From contig CANJKZ010000092.1 in NCBI GenBank assembly GCA_947471745.1, forward strand, positions 1,054,001-1,118,000: a stretch of DNA of 64,000 nucleotides. The letters are read 5' to 3'. The stretch comes from Closterium sp. Naga37s-1. Its lineage: Eukaryota > Streptophyta > Zygnematophyceae > Desmidiales > Closteriaceae. Made by a program: the position numbers and the translations under genes. The notes under the pieces were generated by a model. That model saw only the letters and a list, made by a program, of their open reading frames with translations, was not told the origin of the DNA and did not search any database. Of this stretch, positions 9,901 through 19,358 are shown piece after piece (position 1 is the stretch's first letter; the number at the start of each line of letters is the position of its first letter).

Positions 9901-12900
9901 CTACCTCCATCTCTCCCCATCCTCTCCTCCCTCTCACCTCTCTGTGCTTCCACTGGCAGCCAAGAACGCGTCCAGCCAGCACCAGGGGGGCGACCTTCTG
10001 AACCTGCCCACGGCACACACTGCTGGTATTCTCTTTTCCAACCCCCTTGCGCCCCCCCCCCCAATCCCCCCCTTGTGTTTCACACAGCAGCAGCCAAGAA
10101 CGCGTCCAGCCAGCACCAGGGGGGAGACCTTCTGAACCTGCCCACGGCCCACGCCGCTGACGCCCATGCTGAGCGCGGCGCTGGTGGCTCTGACACCCAC
10201 GCACCAGGCACACCGGGGCAGGCACAGGGTCAGCAGCAGGCACAGGGACAACAAGCACAAGGGCAGCAGGCGCAGGGGCAGTATAAGACTCAGCCACTGC
10301 AGCAGCAGCCGCAGGAGGTGCATCACGAGCACCACCCAGAGCAGCATCCGGACAAGCATACCGAGCAGCAGCATGCAGCAGGAGGGGGCGGTTTGCCTCA
10401 CGGGAGTGACCTGCAGCAGCCAGGCATCCCCCACACAGCAGCAGACACCGCGTTTGGCACAGCCACTGCTGCTAGAACGCTCGCAGAGCAGCAGCACCCT
10501 CAGGCGCAAGCACAGGTGAAGGTAGAGAATCCTCAGGTGGACCCGGGCCTGCCCCCTGTTGTAACTGCCGCGGGCGCTGCTGCTGGAGGTGCTAGTAGCG
10601 GGGGGATTGACATGCCCCCGCTTGTAGAGCCGCTGGCACATGCCGCAGGCGCTGCTGCTGCTGGTGGGGGTGCTGGTGCTGTTGGGGGTGCTGCTGGGGG
10701 TGCTGGTGCTGCTGGGGGTGCTGGTGCTGCTGGGGGTGCTGGTGCTGCTGCAGGAGCGGGAGGGCGCGGGGCGGCGCTGGCAGATCTGGATTGTGGGAAG
10801 GACGGGTTGTGCAGCAAAGAGGCGCAAGCTGCAGCCGAGGCCAAGGCAGCCGCTGCCGCTGCTGCTGTCGCTGCTGCTATGAGTGGGGGAATCGCAGCAG
10901 CAGCAGGGGGACAGCAGGGGCAGCAGGGGCAGCAGCAGCCGGGGCAGGGGCAGCAGCAGGTGGAAGGTTCTGGGAAGGTCCAAGCAACGGAGGCGGATTT
11001 ACAGAAGATTCAGTCATGGGAGAAGTGGCACCAAGATGTGACAGCCAAGGTGTCACCAGGATCCCAAATGGGGGAGAAGGAGCAGGCGCTGTGGAAGCAC
11101 TACCAGGACTGGAAGAGCAAACTGCTGCTCCCAAGGGACAACTCGCCCCCTGCTGCTGGTGGAGGGGTGCATGGGGCGCGTCGGCGGCTGCTGCAGGTGC
11201 ATGAGGAGAAGGCGGGGGCAGGGAGGGGTGGAGACGTGGGGGCAGCACGCAGGAGGCTGCTGCAGGTGCACGGGGACCACCATGCTGGCGACCACGAGGA
11301 TGTGAGTCTAGGAAGGGGGGCTGCTGGGGTAGGTGGGATGCAGGGTGGTCGTGTGTGGGTGCATGTTGGTTCTGGGCGCATGCAGCTGCCCGCAGGAGGC
11401 TGCTGCAGGTGCACGGGGACCACCATGCTGGCGACCACGAGGATGTGAGTCAGAGAGGGGGCTGCTTGGGGGGGTGTGAAGATATGGAGGGGGCGGACTC
11501 ATGCGACGTGTTCAAGGTCGAGGTGACTACCGGCAACACTGGCCGATATTCCTTTCATCATCCCCTCCTTCTCCCGTGTGTGCCCTTCCCCTTCCACTCG
11601 CAGTTCCCCACAGCAGAGCCGGACAGTGAGTTGGACGAGGAGGGGGCCGAGTCATGGGACGTGTTCAAGGATGATGATGATGACTACCGGCAGTGGGAGG
11701 GGGATGGGGAGTAGGGAAGGACTGGACTGTTTCACATCGTCATCCCCCACTTCTCTCCGTCCCTGTGTGTCTGTGTGTGCCCGCCCCTCCCATCCCTCTG
11801 GCTGTTTCTCCCCCAGTTCCCCACAGCAGAGCCCGACAGCGAGTTGGACGAAGAAGGAGCAGACTCGTGGGACGTGTTCAAGGATGACGATGATTACTGG
11901 CAGCACTGGCCTATACTCCTTACATCGTTGCTACCGCCCCATCAACCCCCCTTCCCCCATACTCCCGTGTATACCCCTTCCTGTTCACTCGCAGTTCCCC
12001 ACAGCAGAGCCCGACAGTGAGTTGGACGAAGAAGGAGCAGACTCGTGGGACGTGTTCAAGGATGACGATGATTACTGGCAGCACTGGCCTATACTCCTTA
12101 CATCGTTGCTACCGCCCCATCAACCCCCCTTCCCCCATACTCCCGTGTATACCCCTTCCTGTTCACTCGCAGTTCCCCACAGCAGAGCCCGACAGTGAGT
12201 TGGACGAAGAAGGAGCAGACTCGTGGGACGTGTTCAAGGATGACGATGATTACAAGCAGTGGGAGGGCGACGGGGATGACTGGGCTGGGAACGCGGAGGG
12301 CGAGGGGGAGCCAGCGGGGGAGGGGGAGGAGCTGGGGGAAGATGAGCACGAGGGTCACGGCGGGTGGGGGCATCATGGGGACGGGGAGGCGCACAAGGAG
12401 GAGCACATAGAGAAGGAAGAGGGGGAGGATGATGAGTGGGGGGGTCCGCGGGCGGAGAAGGAGGATGGGGACGAGTATCAGTATGATTATGATGACTATG
12501 TGAATGAGAACATGTGGGAGGATGAGGACTGGACCGAGGCGGAGCACGAGGCAGATAAGGAGTATATCCTCGTTGACTCGCACATCCTCTGCACCCCGGT
12601 ATGGATCATTGTTTAGGATTGCATATCCCTGTGAACGTAGGTAGCCAGTGGGATGAGGACTGGACCGAGGCGGAGCACGAGGCGGATAAGGAGTTTATCC
12701 TCGTGGACTCGCACATCCTCTGCACACCGGTAAGGGTTCTTTTGGTTACCCGCGCAGAGGCTGAGGGGCCGTGAAGGATGTGAGGTGGAGGAGAATGAGT
12801 ACGATTATGATGACTATGTGAATGAGAACATGTGGGAGGATGAGGACTGGACGGAGGCGGAACACGAGGCCGATAAGGAGTTTATCCTCGTTGACTCGCA

Positions 12901-15900
12901 CATCCTCTGCACCCCGGTAGGCATTTTCTGCATTGAGTGCTCGTAGGTACCAGGAGGGGCAATTAATATTCAGAGGCAGAGCATGAGGCGGATAAGGAGT
13001 TCAGTCTTGTACACTCACACATCCTCTGCACCACGGTAGGGATGATTCCTTCGGATCGCACATACTGTATTACCCATGGTAGTCATTTTGGACCAGATTT
13101 TCATAGGTTCGGAGTGGGATGAGGACTGGACAGGGGCAGAGCCTGAGGCACATAAGGAGTTAGTTCATGTAAACTCGCACATGCCCTGCACGACGGTGAG
13201 ATGTTTTTTTCGTTTCTCATGCATAGACACTGAGGGGCCATGAGGGCATGTGAGGACTGGACGGGAGTGACGCATGGGGCGAATAATGAGATCATCCTTG
13301 TTGATAACATATGTGCCTCTTGTTAATCCGCATCTCGATCTACTCTTCTTTCTCCCTCTCTCTTTCCCTCTCCCTCTCCCTCTCCCGTGCTGTCTCCCCA
13401 AACCACGAGATAGCAGACATTGACAACGACGGTCATGATGAGCTGGTGGTGGCGGCATCTCTTGAATGGACTGAAATGTCACAGAATCATTGCGCTTTCT
13501 CCCTGCGTGCTGCTTCCCCTCTCTCCCTCCCACCAGGTGATAGCAGACATTGACAATCACGGCCATGATGAGCTGGTGGTGGCGGCATCTCTTGAATGGA
13601 CTGAAATGTCACAGAATCATTGCGCTTTCTCCCTGCGTGCTGCTTCCCCTCTCTCCCTCCCACCAGGTGATAGCAGACATTGACAATGACGGCCATGATG
13701 AGCTGGTGGTGGCAGCATCTCTTGAATGGACTGAAATGTCACAGAATCATTGCGCTTTCTCCCTGCGTGCTGCTTCCCCTCTCTCCCTCCCACCAGGTGA
13801 TAGCAGACATTGACAACGACGGCCATGATGAGCTGGTGGTGGCGGCATCTCACTTCTTTGACCGAGAGTAAGTTCGGCTGGGGAAGCTTTAAGCTTTCAG
13901 CGCCTTGACGCCATGCTATGTCATGCGTGCCAGGCCAAGCCATGCCATGCCGAGCCATGTGTTTTTTGAGTCGACTCAAAACACACCTTTTGAGTCGACT
14001 CAAAACACACCTTTCAGCGCCTTGACGCCATGCTATGTCATGCGTGCCAGGCCAAGCCATGCCATGCCGAGCCATGCAATGCTGCACCTGCGCGTGCAAG
14101 GTTATGCATTGAAGTGAAGGTTATGCATTGCTCTACGGACTTGGGTGTGCTAGTTCTAATGCAACAAGAACAAAACTGAACAAAAAAACGGATTTCCACA
14201 CTTGTAAACTGATTTCCGTCCTGTGGTTTGATTTCATGTCAGGTACTACGAAGACCCGGCGCACAAGCACGAGTTGGAGGAGGGCGTGGACATGAGCAAG
14301 TACATCGGGGGGGCCATTGTGGTGTTCGACCTGCACACACAGCAGGTCAAGTGGTCGCAGCACCTGGACCTCACCACCGACAGCACGCAGTTCCGCGCCT
14401 ACATCTACTCGGCTCCCACCGTGGTGGATTTGGATGGGGATGGGTTCCTGGAGATCATTGTGGGGACGTCCGTGGGCTTCATCTACTGCCTTGACGCCTT
14501 TGGTACGCTCCTTCTGTCTCTCGTTGAATGGTTTATTGCCTTGCATACGCTGTTCTCCCCTCCCCGTTTCTATCCTCCCTCTTACTTCACTCCTTCCGTT
14601 CTGCTCTCTTGCCCCTCCTTCGCCCCCTCTTGCAACCCCCACTTCCCCAGGCAAGGTGAAGCCGGGTTTCCCTTTGCAGATGGGCGAGGTGCAGGGGCAG
14701 GTGGTGGCAGCAGACGTGAACCACGACGGCAACCTCGAGATAGTGGTCTCCTCGCCTCTCTCTCCCTCTCTTCTCCACTTGCTGTCCCAACCTCCACTCT
14801 TCCCACCCTTCCTCTCTGTCTCCCTGTGCGCCCCACTCTTACCTTCCCCCTCCCTCCTCCCACTGGCCCTGTCGCCCCAGGCAAGGTGAAGCCCGGCTTT
14901 CCCCTACAAATGGGGGAGGTGCAGGGGCAGGTGGTGGCAGCAGATGTGAACCACGACGGCAAGCTCGAGATCATTGCAGCCGACACCCGCGGCAACGTGG
15001 CCGCCTTCTCCTCGGAGGGCAAGGAGGTGTGGGAGCGCCACCTGGCGTCGCTGATCGCGCAGGGGCCGAGCGTGGGCGACGTGAACGGGGACGGGTTCAC
15101 GGAGGTGGTCATTGGGTCTTCCTCAGGGCACATCTACGTGCTGGATGGCAGGACAGGTGTGAGGGGATGGGTGGACGTGTGAGAATGCAAGAGCAGGTGA
15201 CGGAGTGCGTTTGAGGAACCTCAAAAGGGAGGCTCACGGAGGTGGTCATTGGGTCTTCCTCAGGGCACATCTACGTGCTGGATGGCAAGGCAGGTGAGGA
15301 TTCACCTGCGGAAAGAGGTAGCTTGGTGTTAACTAGGCGCACGTAGAGGGTGGGTGGGGTGGGGTAGTGGGAGGGAAGTGGTGGCATTCACTCCGGAGGG
15401 CAAGGAGGTGTGGGAGCGGCACCTGGCGTCTCGTCTCGAGGTGACTCGACTCAAAAGGAGGTGTGGGAGAGAGGCACCTGACGTCTCGAGGTGACTTTTG
15501 AGTCGACTCAAAAGGAGGTGTGGGAGAGAGGCACCTGACGTCTCGAGGTGACTTTTGAGTCGACTCAAAAGGAGGTGTGGGAGAGAGGCACCTGACGTCT
15601 CGAGGTGACTTTTGAGTCGACTCAAAAGGAGGTGTGGGAGAGAGGCACCTGACGTCTCGAGGTGACTTTTGAGTCGACTCAAAAGAAGGTGTGGGAGAGA
15701 GCCACCTGGCGTCTCGAAAAACACCCCTTTCCATTCCTCCTGTACCTCACCACTCTTTCCCCTTCCCTTTTTCCTTCCTTCAGGCAAGGACGTGGGGGGC
15801 TTCCCCTTCCGCACGCACGGGCGCATCATGGCGCCAATTCTCCTGGTGGACCTGCACAGGGGCAGCATGCCAACAAAGCCCCCTTCATCCCTTCCCCGTG

Positions 15901-18833
15901 ACCCCTCCTCCCCTCCCTTTCTTCCCCTGCCCTCTTCGTTTCTCCAGGCAAGGACGTGGGAGGCTTTCCCCTTCCGCACGCATGGGCGCATCATGGCGCC
16001 CATTCTGCTGGTGGACCTGCACAAGCACGCGGGCGGCAAGGGCCTATACTTGGCTTTTTACTCCTTTCATCCCTCCCCTCCATCCCTCTCCCTCCGCCCT
16101 CCAACCCTTGCCCTTCCCCAGGCAAGGATGTTGGGGCCTTCCCCTTCCGCACGCACGGGCGCATCATGGCGCCCATTCTGCTGGTGGACCTGCACAAGCA
16201 CGCGGGCGGCAAGGGGCAGCACGTGGGGGCGTCCGCGGGGCTGCATCTGGTGGTGGTGTCGTTTGATGGGTTCCTGTACGCCGTGGATGGACGGACAGGA
16301 TGTGCCGACACGTTCGACATCGGGGAAACCTCGTGAGTCGGAGGCATGGGGAAGGAGGTGGTAGAGGGGAGGGGAGGGGGATGGGCGGAGGAAGGGGTGG
16401 GTGGGAGAGGTGGGGGGGGGAGGCAGAGGGGAAAGAGAGGATGGGGAAAGGGACGACTTAGGTCTGGTGATTGTTTCTTTGGTAAACTCACCTCTCTCCC
16501 GCCCCACGAAACCCAACCCTACCTTTCATGAAACAGTTACAGCATGGTTTTTTTGTCGAATCAAAAGTCAAGTCAGCATGGTGCTGTGGGCGAGTGAGAT
16601 GACCTGGGCCTGCTGGTTTCCTCAGCCTCCCTCTCCTGCACTCCCTTTTCTCTTTCTCACGGCCCCCCTCCTCCCCTCCACCTTCTTTTCCCCAATTCCT
16701 TGTAACAGGTACAGCATGGTGCTGGCAGAGAACGTGGATGGGGGAGACGACTTAGACCTGGTGGTTTCCACCATGAACGGCGCTGTGTACTGCTTCCAGA
16801 CGTCCGTGCAGTACCACCCTCTCAAGGTGCGACAGTGCAGTACCACCCTCTCAAGGTGCGACAGTGCAGTACCACCCTCTCAAGGTGCGACAGTGCAGTA
16901 CCACCCTCTCAAGGTGCGACAGTGCAGTACCACCCTCTCAAGGTGCGACAGTGCAGTACCACCCTCTCAAGGTGCGACAGTGCAGTACCACCCTCTCAAG
17001 GTGCGACAGTGCAGTACCACTTGTTGAGTTGATGGTGAGATCGATTGAGGTGGTTACCACCCTCTCAAGATGAGACAGAACCCACTTGCGTTGCGGGGCC
17101 CAGCAAGGCTCAGTAGTGGTGGCATCTGCATGTGTGATCAGCACTCGTGATCTCCTTTCCACCATGAACGGCACCGTGTACTGCTTCCAGACGTCCGTGC
17201 AGTACCACCCGCTCAAGGTGAGACCTTCCCCACACATCGTCTGCCTCTGAACCAGGGACACTACCTGCTCTCGCATGTGCCCTCCCCCATATCTCATGTG
17301 CCCCTCACTCTCCTGCTTTCTCGCCCCGCTATCCCACCCACCGTGCCCTGGCAAGCAGGCATGGCCGTCCCAGAACCAGGGGCGCAACGTGTTCTTCCCA
17401 CGCTACGGCCACGAGGGCATCTACATGCTGCCGCACTCCCGCCAGTACCGCGACATAGGCAAGGACTCCTTCCGCGTCAGCTTCGAGATCGTGGACGCGC
17501 GCAACCCGCTCGGGCACGGCGGGGTGTATGGCACTCAGATTGGCCCGTACAAGGTCAAGGTGAGACAGTGAGGCTTGTGTCTAGAGTCTATGAATGATGG
17601 ATGTGCCCTTTCAACCGGCGCTCCCGCCAGTACCGCGACATAGGCAAGGACTCCTTCCGCGTCAGCTTCGAGATCGTGGACGCGCGCAACCCCCTGGTAT
17701 GTTTTTTATCAAGCAGAAAAGATGTGAAACAAAATCAGGGGTCTGACTTCACTTCAAGATTGTTGATCTGTGCCGCAAAACCGAGTATACGAGGATAACG
17801 TGACCGCCCACTGGAATCTGTCACATGGCAAATTCCAGTGGGAAACTCTGGCCCCTGATAGGGTGAAAACAAAGCCAACCTTGCGTAGCGAGGGTTCATG
17901 CAACCGCCGAGGCCGCAATCGCGCACGGTGGTGCGTTGTCACTGTACCAGTCACTTCTTGACTGGTTTGGTCACGTCCCTGTGCCTCATGTGAGAATGTG
18001 AGTTTCACCTCTTGGGCCACTTGCAGCGGAATATTCCCCAGCGTGGCGACAGCGAGATTGTGGGAGGGGGGAAATCTCGGCAGATTCTAAGTGAAAGTAC
18101 ACGCGAAATTTCATCTAGGGAGGGATTCTCGCGATATCCTCCCGTAAGGAATCGGACTCGATAACAGCTATAATAGGAATCTATAAGAAAAGGGGGGTGT
18201 TATAGAAAATCACCCCAAAAGGGGGGGTATAGTACAAACGAGGTCGATTATAACACCCACCCCGCACAAGCTACCCGGGGGTGTACAATTACGGGGGGGT
18301 GTTTTATCCGGGAGAATACGGTACCTGTGCAGCAACGTTTACAACTCAGACTTTCTCCGCTTCACCCTCCCTCCTTATATCCCCCATCTACTTTCCCTCG
18401 CCAACCACCAGGTTTGGCTGTTTGACGAGGCGAAGCGCGAGCTGATGCACAAAGCGGGTCATTTCACGCTCCACCTACCCTCTGTTTCAACCCCCCAACC
18501 CCCCACCCCATTCCTCAGGTGTGGCTGTTTGATGATGCAAAGCGGGAGCTGACACACGAGGAGACCTTCCAGCACGCGGGCGTGCACACGCTGGTGATCC
18601 CCACGCCCAAGCGCCGCACGCACGCCACCTTCTACATCGAGATGGAGGACGAGCGCCGCCTGCACTTCCACGATGAATTCGCCCTCTCCTTCCACATCCA
18701 CTTCTACCGCCTCCTCAAGTGGATCCTCGCGCTGCCGTTGCTCATCATGGCAGCAGCGCTCGTGGCTAGGTCCGCGCCTGATTCGGGCCCGGACCTGCCC
18801 TCTTTTTCCCCTGCCAGTCGCCACCTGGCTTGA
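5748..18833 (+). CDS. DEX1: DEX1-like FG-GAP repeat protein, 15-exon gene
   Basis: Homologue of DEFECTIVE IN EXINE FORMATION 1. Exons: 5748-5920, 6153-6263, 6842-6924, 7557-7674, 8073-8206, 10088-11301, 12173-12598, 13797-13867, 14243-14502, 14881-15156, 16122-16332, 16709-16826, 17359-17559, 18027-18059 (tentative), 18519-18833. Phases agree throughout, giving 1,247 residues. Order of parts: signal peptide ([20 protein letters not shown]), then calcium-type FG-GAP motifs [40 protein letters not shown] and [10 protein letters not shown], plus [11 protein letters not shown]. An acidic stretch ([17 protein letters not shown]) and a C-terminal membrane helix ([19 protein letters not shown]) follow the plant protein. 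Exon 6 adds a long Gln/Ala/Gly low-complexity insert not in the Arabidopsis protein, which is about 896 residues from memory. Acceptors of exons 2 and 6 are NAG-ambiguous but in frame. Introns contain many partial exon copies. Confidence 0.9.
6343..6402 (+). repeat. downstream copy of DEX1 exon 2 end plus donor
   Basis: Near-perfect repeat of the exon 2 end ([13 protein letters not shown]) together with its GTCAGT donor, about 130 bp after the real exon. Confidence 0.9.
6985..7075 (+). repeat. downstream degenerate copy of DEX1 exon 3
   Basis: Diverged repeat of the exon 3 segment encoding [23 protein letters not shown], followed by a GGTACGTG donor-like site. A GTGGTG simple repeat lies between it and exon 3. 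Confidence 0.75.
7277..7500 (+). repeat. two upstream copies of DEX1 exon 4 start
   Basis: Copies at about 7283-7363 and 7412-7495 carry the acceptor, the [23 protein letters not shown] coding segment and following intron bases. The second has a small deletion that changes the frame. The full exon is 7557-7674. Confidence 0.9.
7737..7985 (+). repeat. two downstream copies of DEX1 exon 4 end
   Basis: 7737-7818 repeats [22 protein letters not shown] plus the TCACGTGAGT donor almost exactly. 7896-7985 is an older, mutated copy with an in-frame TAG. Confidence 0.9.
8255..8475 (+). repeat. two downstream copies of DEX1 exon 5 end
   Basis: Copies of the [22 protein letters not shown] segment at about 8263-8358 (near-identical, with GGTGAG donor) and 8399-8472 (degenerate). 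Confidence 0.85.
8550..8660 (+). repeat. upstream copy 1 of DEX1 exon 6 start
   Basis: Acceptor plus the AAKN.SSQHQ...LLNLPK segment of exon 6 in the intron before the full exon at 10088. Further copies lie at 9017-9115 and 9948-10024. Confidence 0.85.
8678..8962. repeat. 63-bp tandem repeat, each unit with a 30-bp palindrome
   Basis: Four palindromes (8711-8740, 8774-8803, 8837-8866, 8900-8929) share the core TTTTGAGTCGACTCAAAA flanked by GTTGAC/GTCAAC. They are separated by a constant 33-bp spacer (TCAGATGTTTCTTTTCCCTC then CGCACCGACCCTA). Three are perfect; the second has one mismatch. They lie in DEX1 intron 5. Confidence 0.95.
9017..9115 (+). repeat. upstream copy 2 of DEX1 exon 6 start
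   Basis: Repeats the CAGCAGCCAAGAACGTGTCC acceptor/exon start and continues through HAADAHA.RGAGG before diverging into intron. It is longer than copy 1. Confidence 0.85.
9185..9903. mobile_element. hAT-type MITE 1 in DEX1 intron 5
   Basis: Termini TAGGGATGAGC and (G/T)CTCATCCCTA are inverted repeats. The element is flanked by the exact 8-bp direct repeat CCTCCATC (9177-9184 and 9904-9911), which is the hAT signature. The interior is packed with GTTCG/CGAAC palindromic motifs near both ends. It has no transposase. It is 719 bp, against 331 bp for the related copy at 26568-26898; the extra central part contains a long hairpin (about 9607-9650). Confidence 0.92.
9948..10024 (+). repeat. upstream copy 3 of DEX1 exon 6 start
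   Basis: Acceptor plus the [22 protein letters not shown] segment, nearly identical to the start of the full exon 6 at 10088, about 130 bp upstream of it. Confidence 0.9.
11390..11452 (+). repeat. downstream copy of DEX1 exon 6 end plus donor
   Basis: Perfect repeat of the last about 50 bases of exon 6 ([17 protein letters not shown]) and its GTGAGT donor, about 140 bp after the real exon end at 11301. Confidence 0.95.
11595..12172 (+). repeat. three upstream copies of DEX1 exon 7 start
   Basis: Segments encoding [20 protein letters not shown], each with its CAG acceptor, begin near 11604, 11818 and 11996 before the full exon 7 at 12173. The last two units are about 178 bp and essentially identical to each other and to the real exon start, including the intron part. 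Confidence 0.95.
12640..13310 (+). repeat. downstream copies of DEX1 exon 7 end plus donor
   Basis: Repeats of the [20 protein letters not shown] segment and GGTA/GGTG donors at about 12645-12735, 12790-12922, 12970-13040, 13110-13200 and 13240-13310. They grow more degenerate with distance. The second copy is also longer at its 5' side. Confidence 0.9.
13394..13796 (+). repeat. three upstream copies of DEX1 exon 8 start (130-bp units)
   Basis: A 130-bp unit carrying pyrimidine tract, CAG acceptor and the coding segment [18 protein letters not shown] is repeated. Exon starts lie near 13407, 13537 and 13667, and the real exon starts at 13797. Units are almost identical. Confidence 0.95.
13964..14005. 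repeat. two palindromes TTTTGAGTCGACTCAAAA in DEX1 intron 8
   Basis: Perfect 18-bp palindromes at 13964-13981 and 13988-14005, separated by ACACACC or similar. The pair is embedded in a larger duplication (13898-13960 and 14015-14077). Confidence 0.95.
14640..14760 (+). repeat. upstream copy of DEX1 exon 10 start
   Basis: Acceptor plus the [20 protein letters not shown].. DVNHDG coding segment, near-identical to the start of the real exon 10 at 14881. Confidence 0.92.
15226..15300 (+). repeat. downstream copy of DEX1 exon 10 end plus donor
   Basis: Repeats the [17 protein letters not shown] segment of exon 10 and a GGTGAG donor, about 75 bp after the real exon end. Confidence 0.92.
15378..15720. 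repeat. 57-bp repeats with TTTTGAGTCGACTCAAAA palindromes
   Basis: Four perfect palindromes at 15496, 15553, 15610 and 15667 alternate with a segment resembling exon 10 coding sequence (GGAGGTGTGGGAG..GCACCTG, compare [10 protein letters not shown]). They form about 57-bp units in DEX1 intron 10. Confidence 0.92.
15776..16046 (+). repeat. two upstream copies of DEX1 exon 11 start
   Basis: Copies starting at 15784 and 15948 encode the [24 protein letters not shown] segment, with acceptors, ahead of the complete exon 11 at 16122. Confidence 0.95.
16807..17020 (+). repeat. 29-bp tandem array carrying the DEX1 exon 12 splice donor
   Basis: Seven perfect 29-bp units start at 16807, 16836, 16865, 16894, 16923, 16952 and 16981; a partial unit starts at 17010. 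Each unit spans the end of exon 12 (QYHPLK) and AAG|GTGCGA. The first unit contains the donor used in the model. A longer downstream copy of the exon end ([19 protein letters not shown] with GTGAGA) lies at 17155-17222. Confidence 0.97.
17155..17222 (+). repeat. second downstream copy of DEX1 exon 12 end
   Basis: Repeats the last about 62 coding bases of exon 12 and a stronger donor (GTGAGA instead of GTGCGA), just before exon 13. Confidence 0.9.
17615..17705 (+). repeat. downstream copy of part of DEX1 exon 13
   Basis: Repeats [20 protein letters not shown] and ARNPL exactly, then GTATG as donor. It is truncated relative to exon 13 (17359-17559). Confidence 0.93.
18405..18462 (+). repeat. 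upstream copy of DEX1 exon 15 start
   Basis: Acceptor plus the [13 protein letters not shown] segment, closely matching the real exon 15 start at 18519. The 17560-18404 stretch otherwise holds only the short candidate exon 14 and intron. Confidence 0.85.
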
Positions 18834-19358
18834 AAAGGCCGTGGGGCTATTTGTGAACGAGATTATGCGGATTACCGTGGTTGTATTTTTCCGTCACGAG
18901 TGCATATTGGAGGATGAGCTCTGACTCCACTTCAGTGCCCTAGATATCAGACTTTTTACGCTGATTCAGCATCCATTCAGACTTTTTTTAGGTACCAGGT
19001 CTGAACTGTAAGTTTTTTTTAGTGTACCTTCTCTGATTTGTCAGAGTTTTTTTTCATGTAGTGGCTGAAATTTCAGACGAAATGTAGGGGTGTAGGCTGA
19101 GCCTCAGCCTCGTTTCGGGGGTGCACTCTAAAACGGGTACTGCAGGGGTCCGCCAGCCTAGCGGCGTGTTTGCACTAACACCGTCAATCACGGGCGGGAA
19201 ACGGATTTTTCCCGAGCGCGGCACCGCACCGCACAGTCGCGTTGGGCCAGGAATGCTGTAATCTGGCTCCATTCCAGCCAATCGCGGCAGCGCAGCAGGC
19301 AGTGTTGGCAAGATTCCTTGCCAACGCATAGCTTGCACCCGGACAACACCACAACCAC

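Noticed and set aside
10640-10882. Leu/Val-rich frame overlapping DEX1 exon 6
   Set aside because: A frame shadow of the Gly/Ala repeat (GCTGGGGGTGCTGGTGCT) and not an independent membrane protein.
16709-17073. Open frames of repeated [21 protein letters not shown]
   Set aside because: Translations of the 29-bp minisatellite in successive frames; the real exon ends at 16826.
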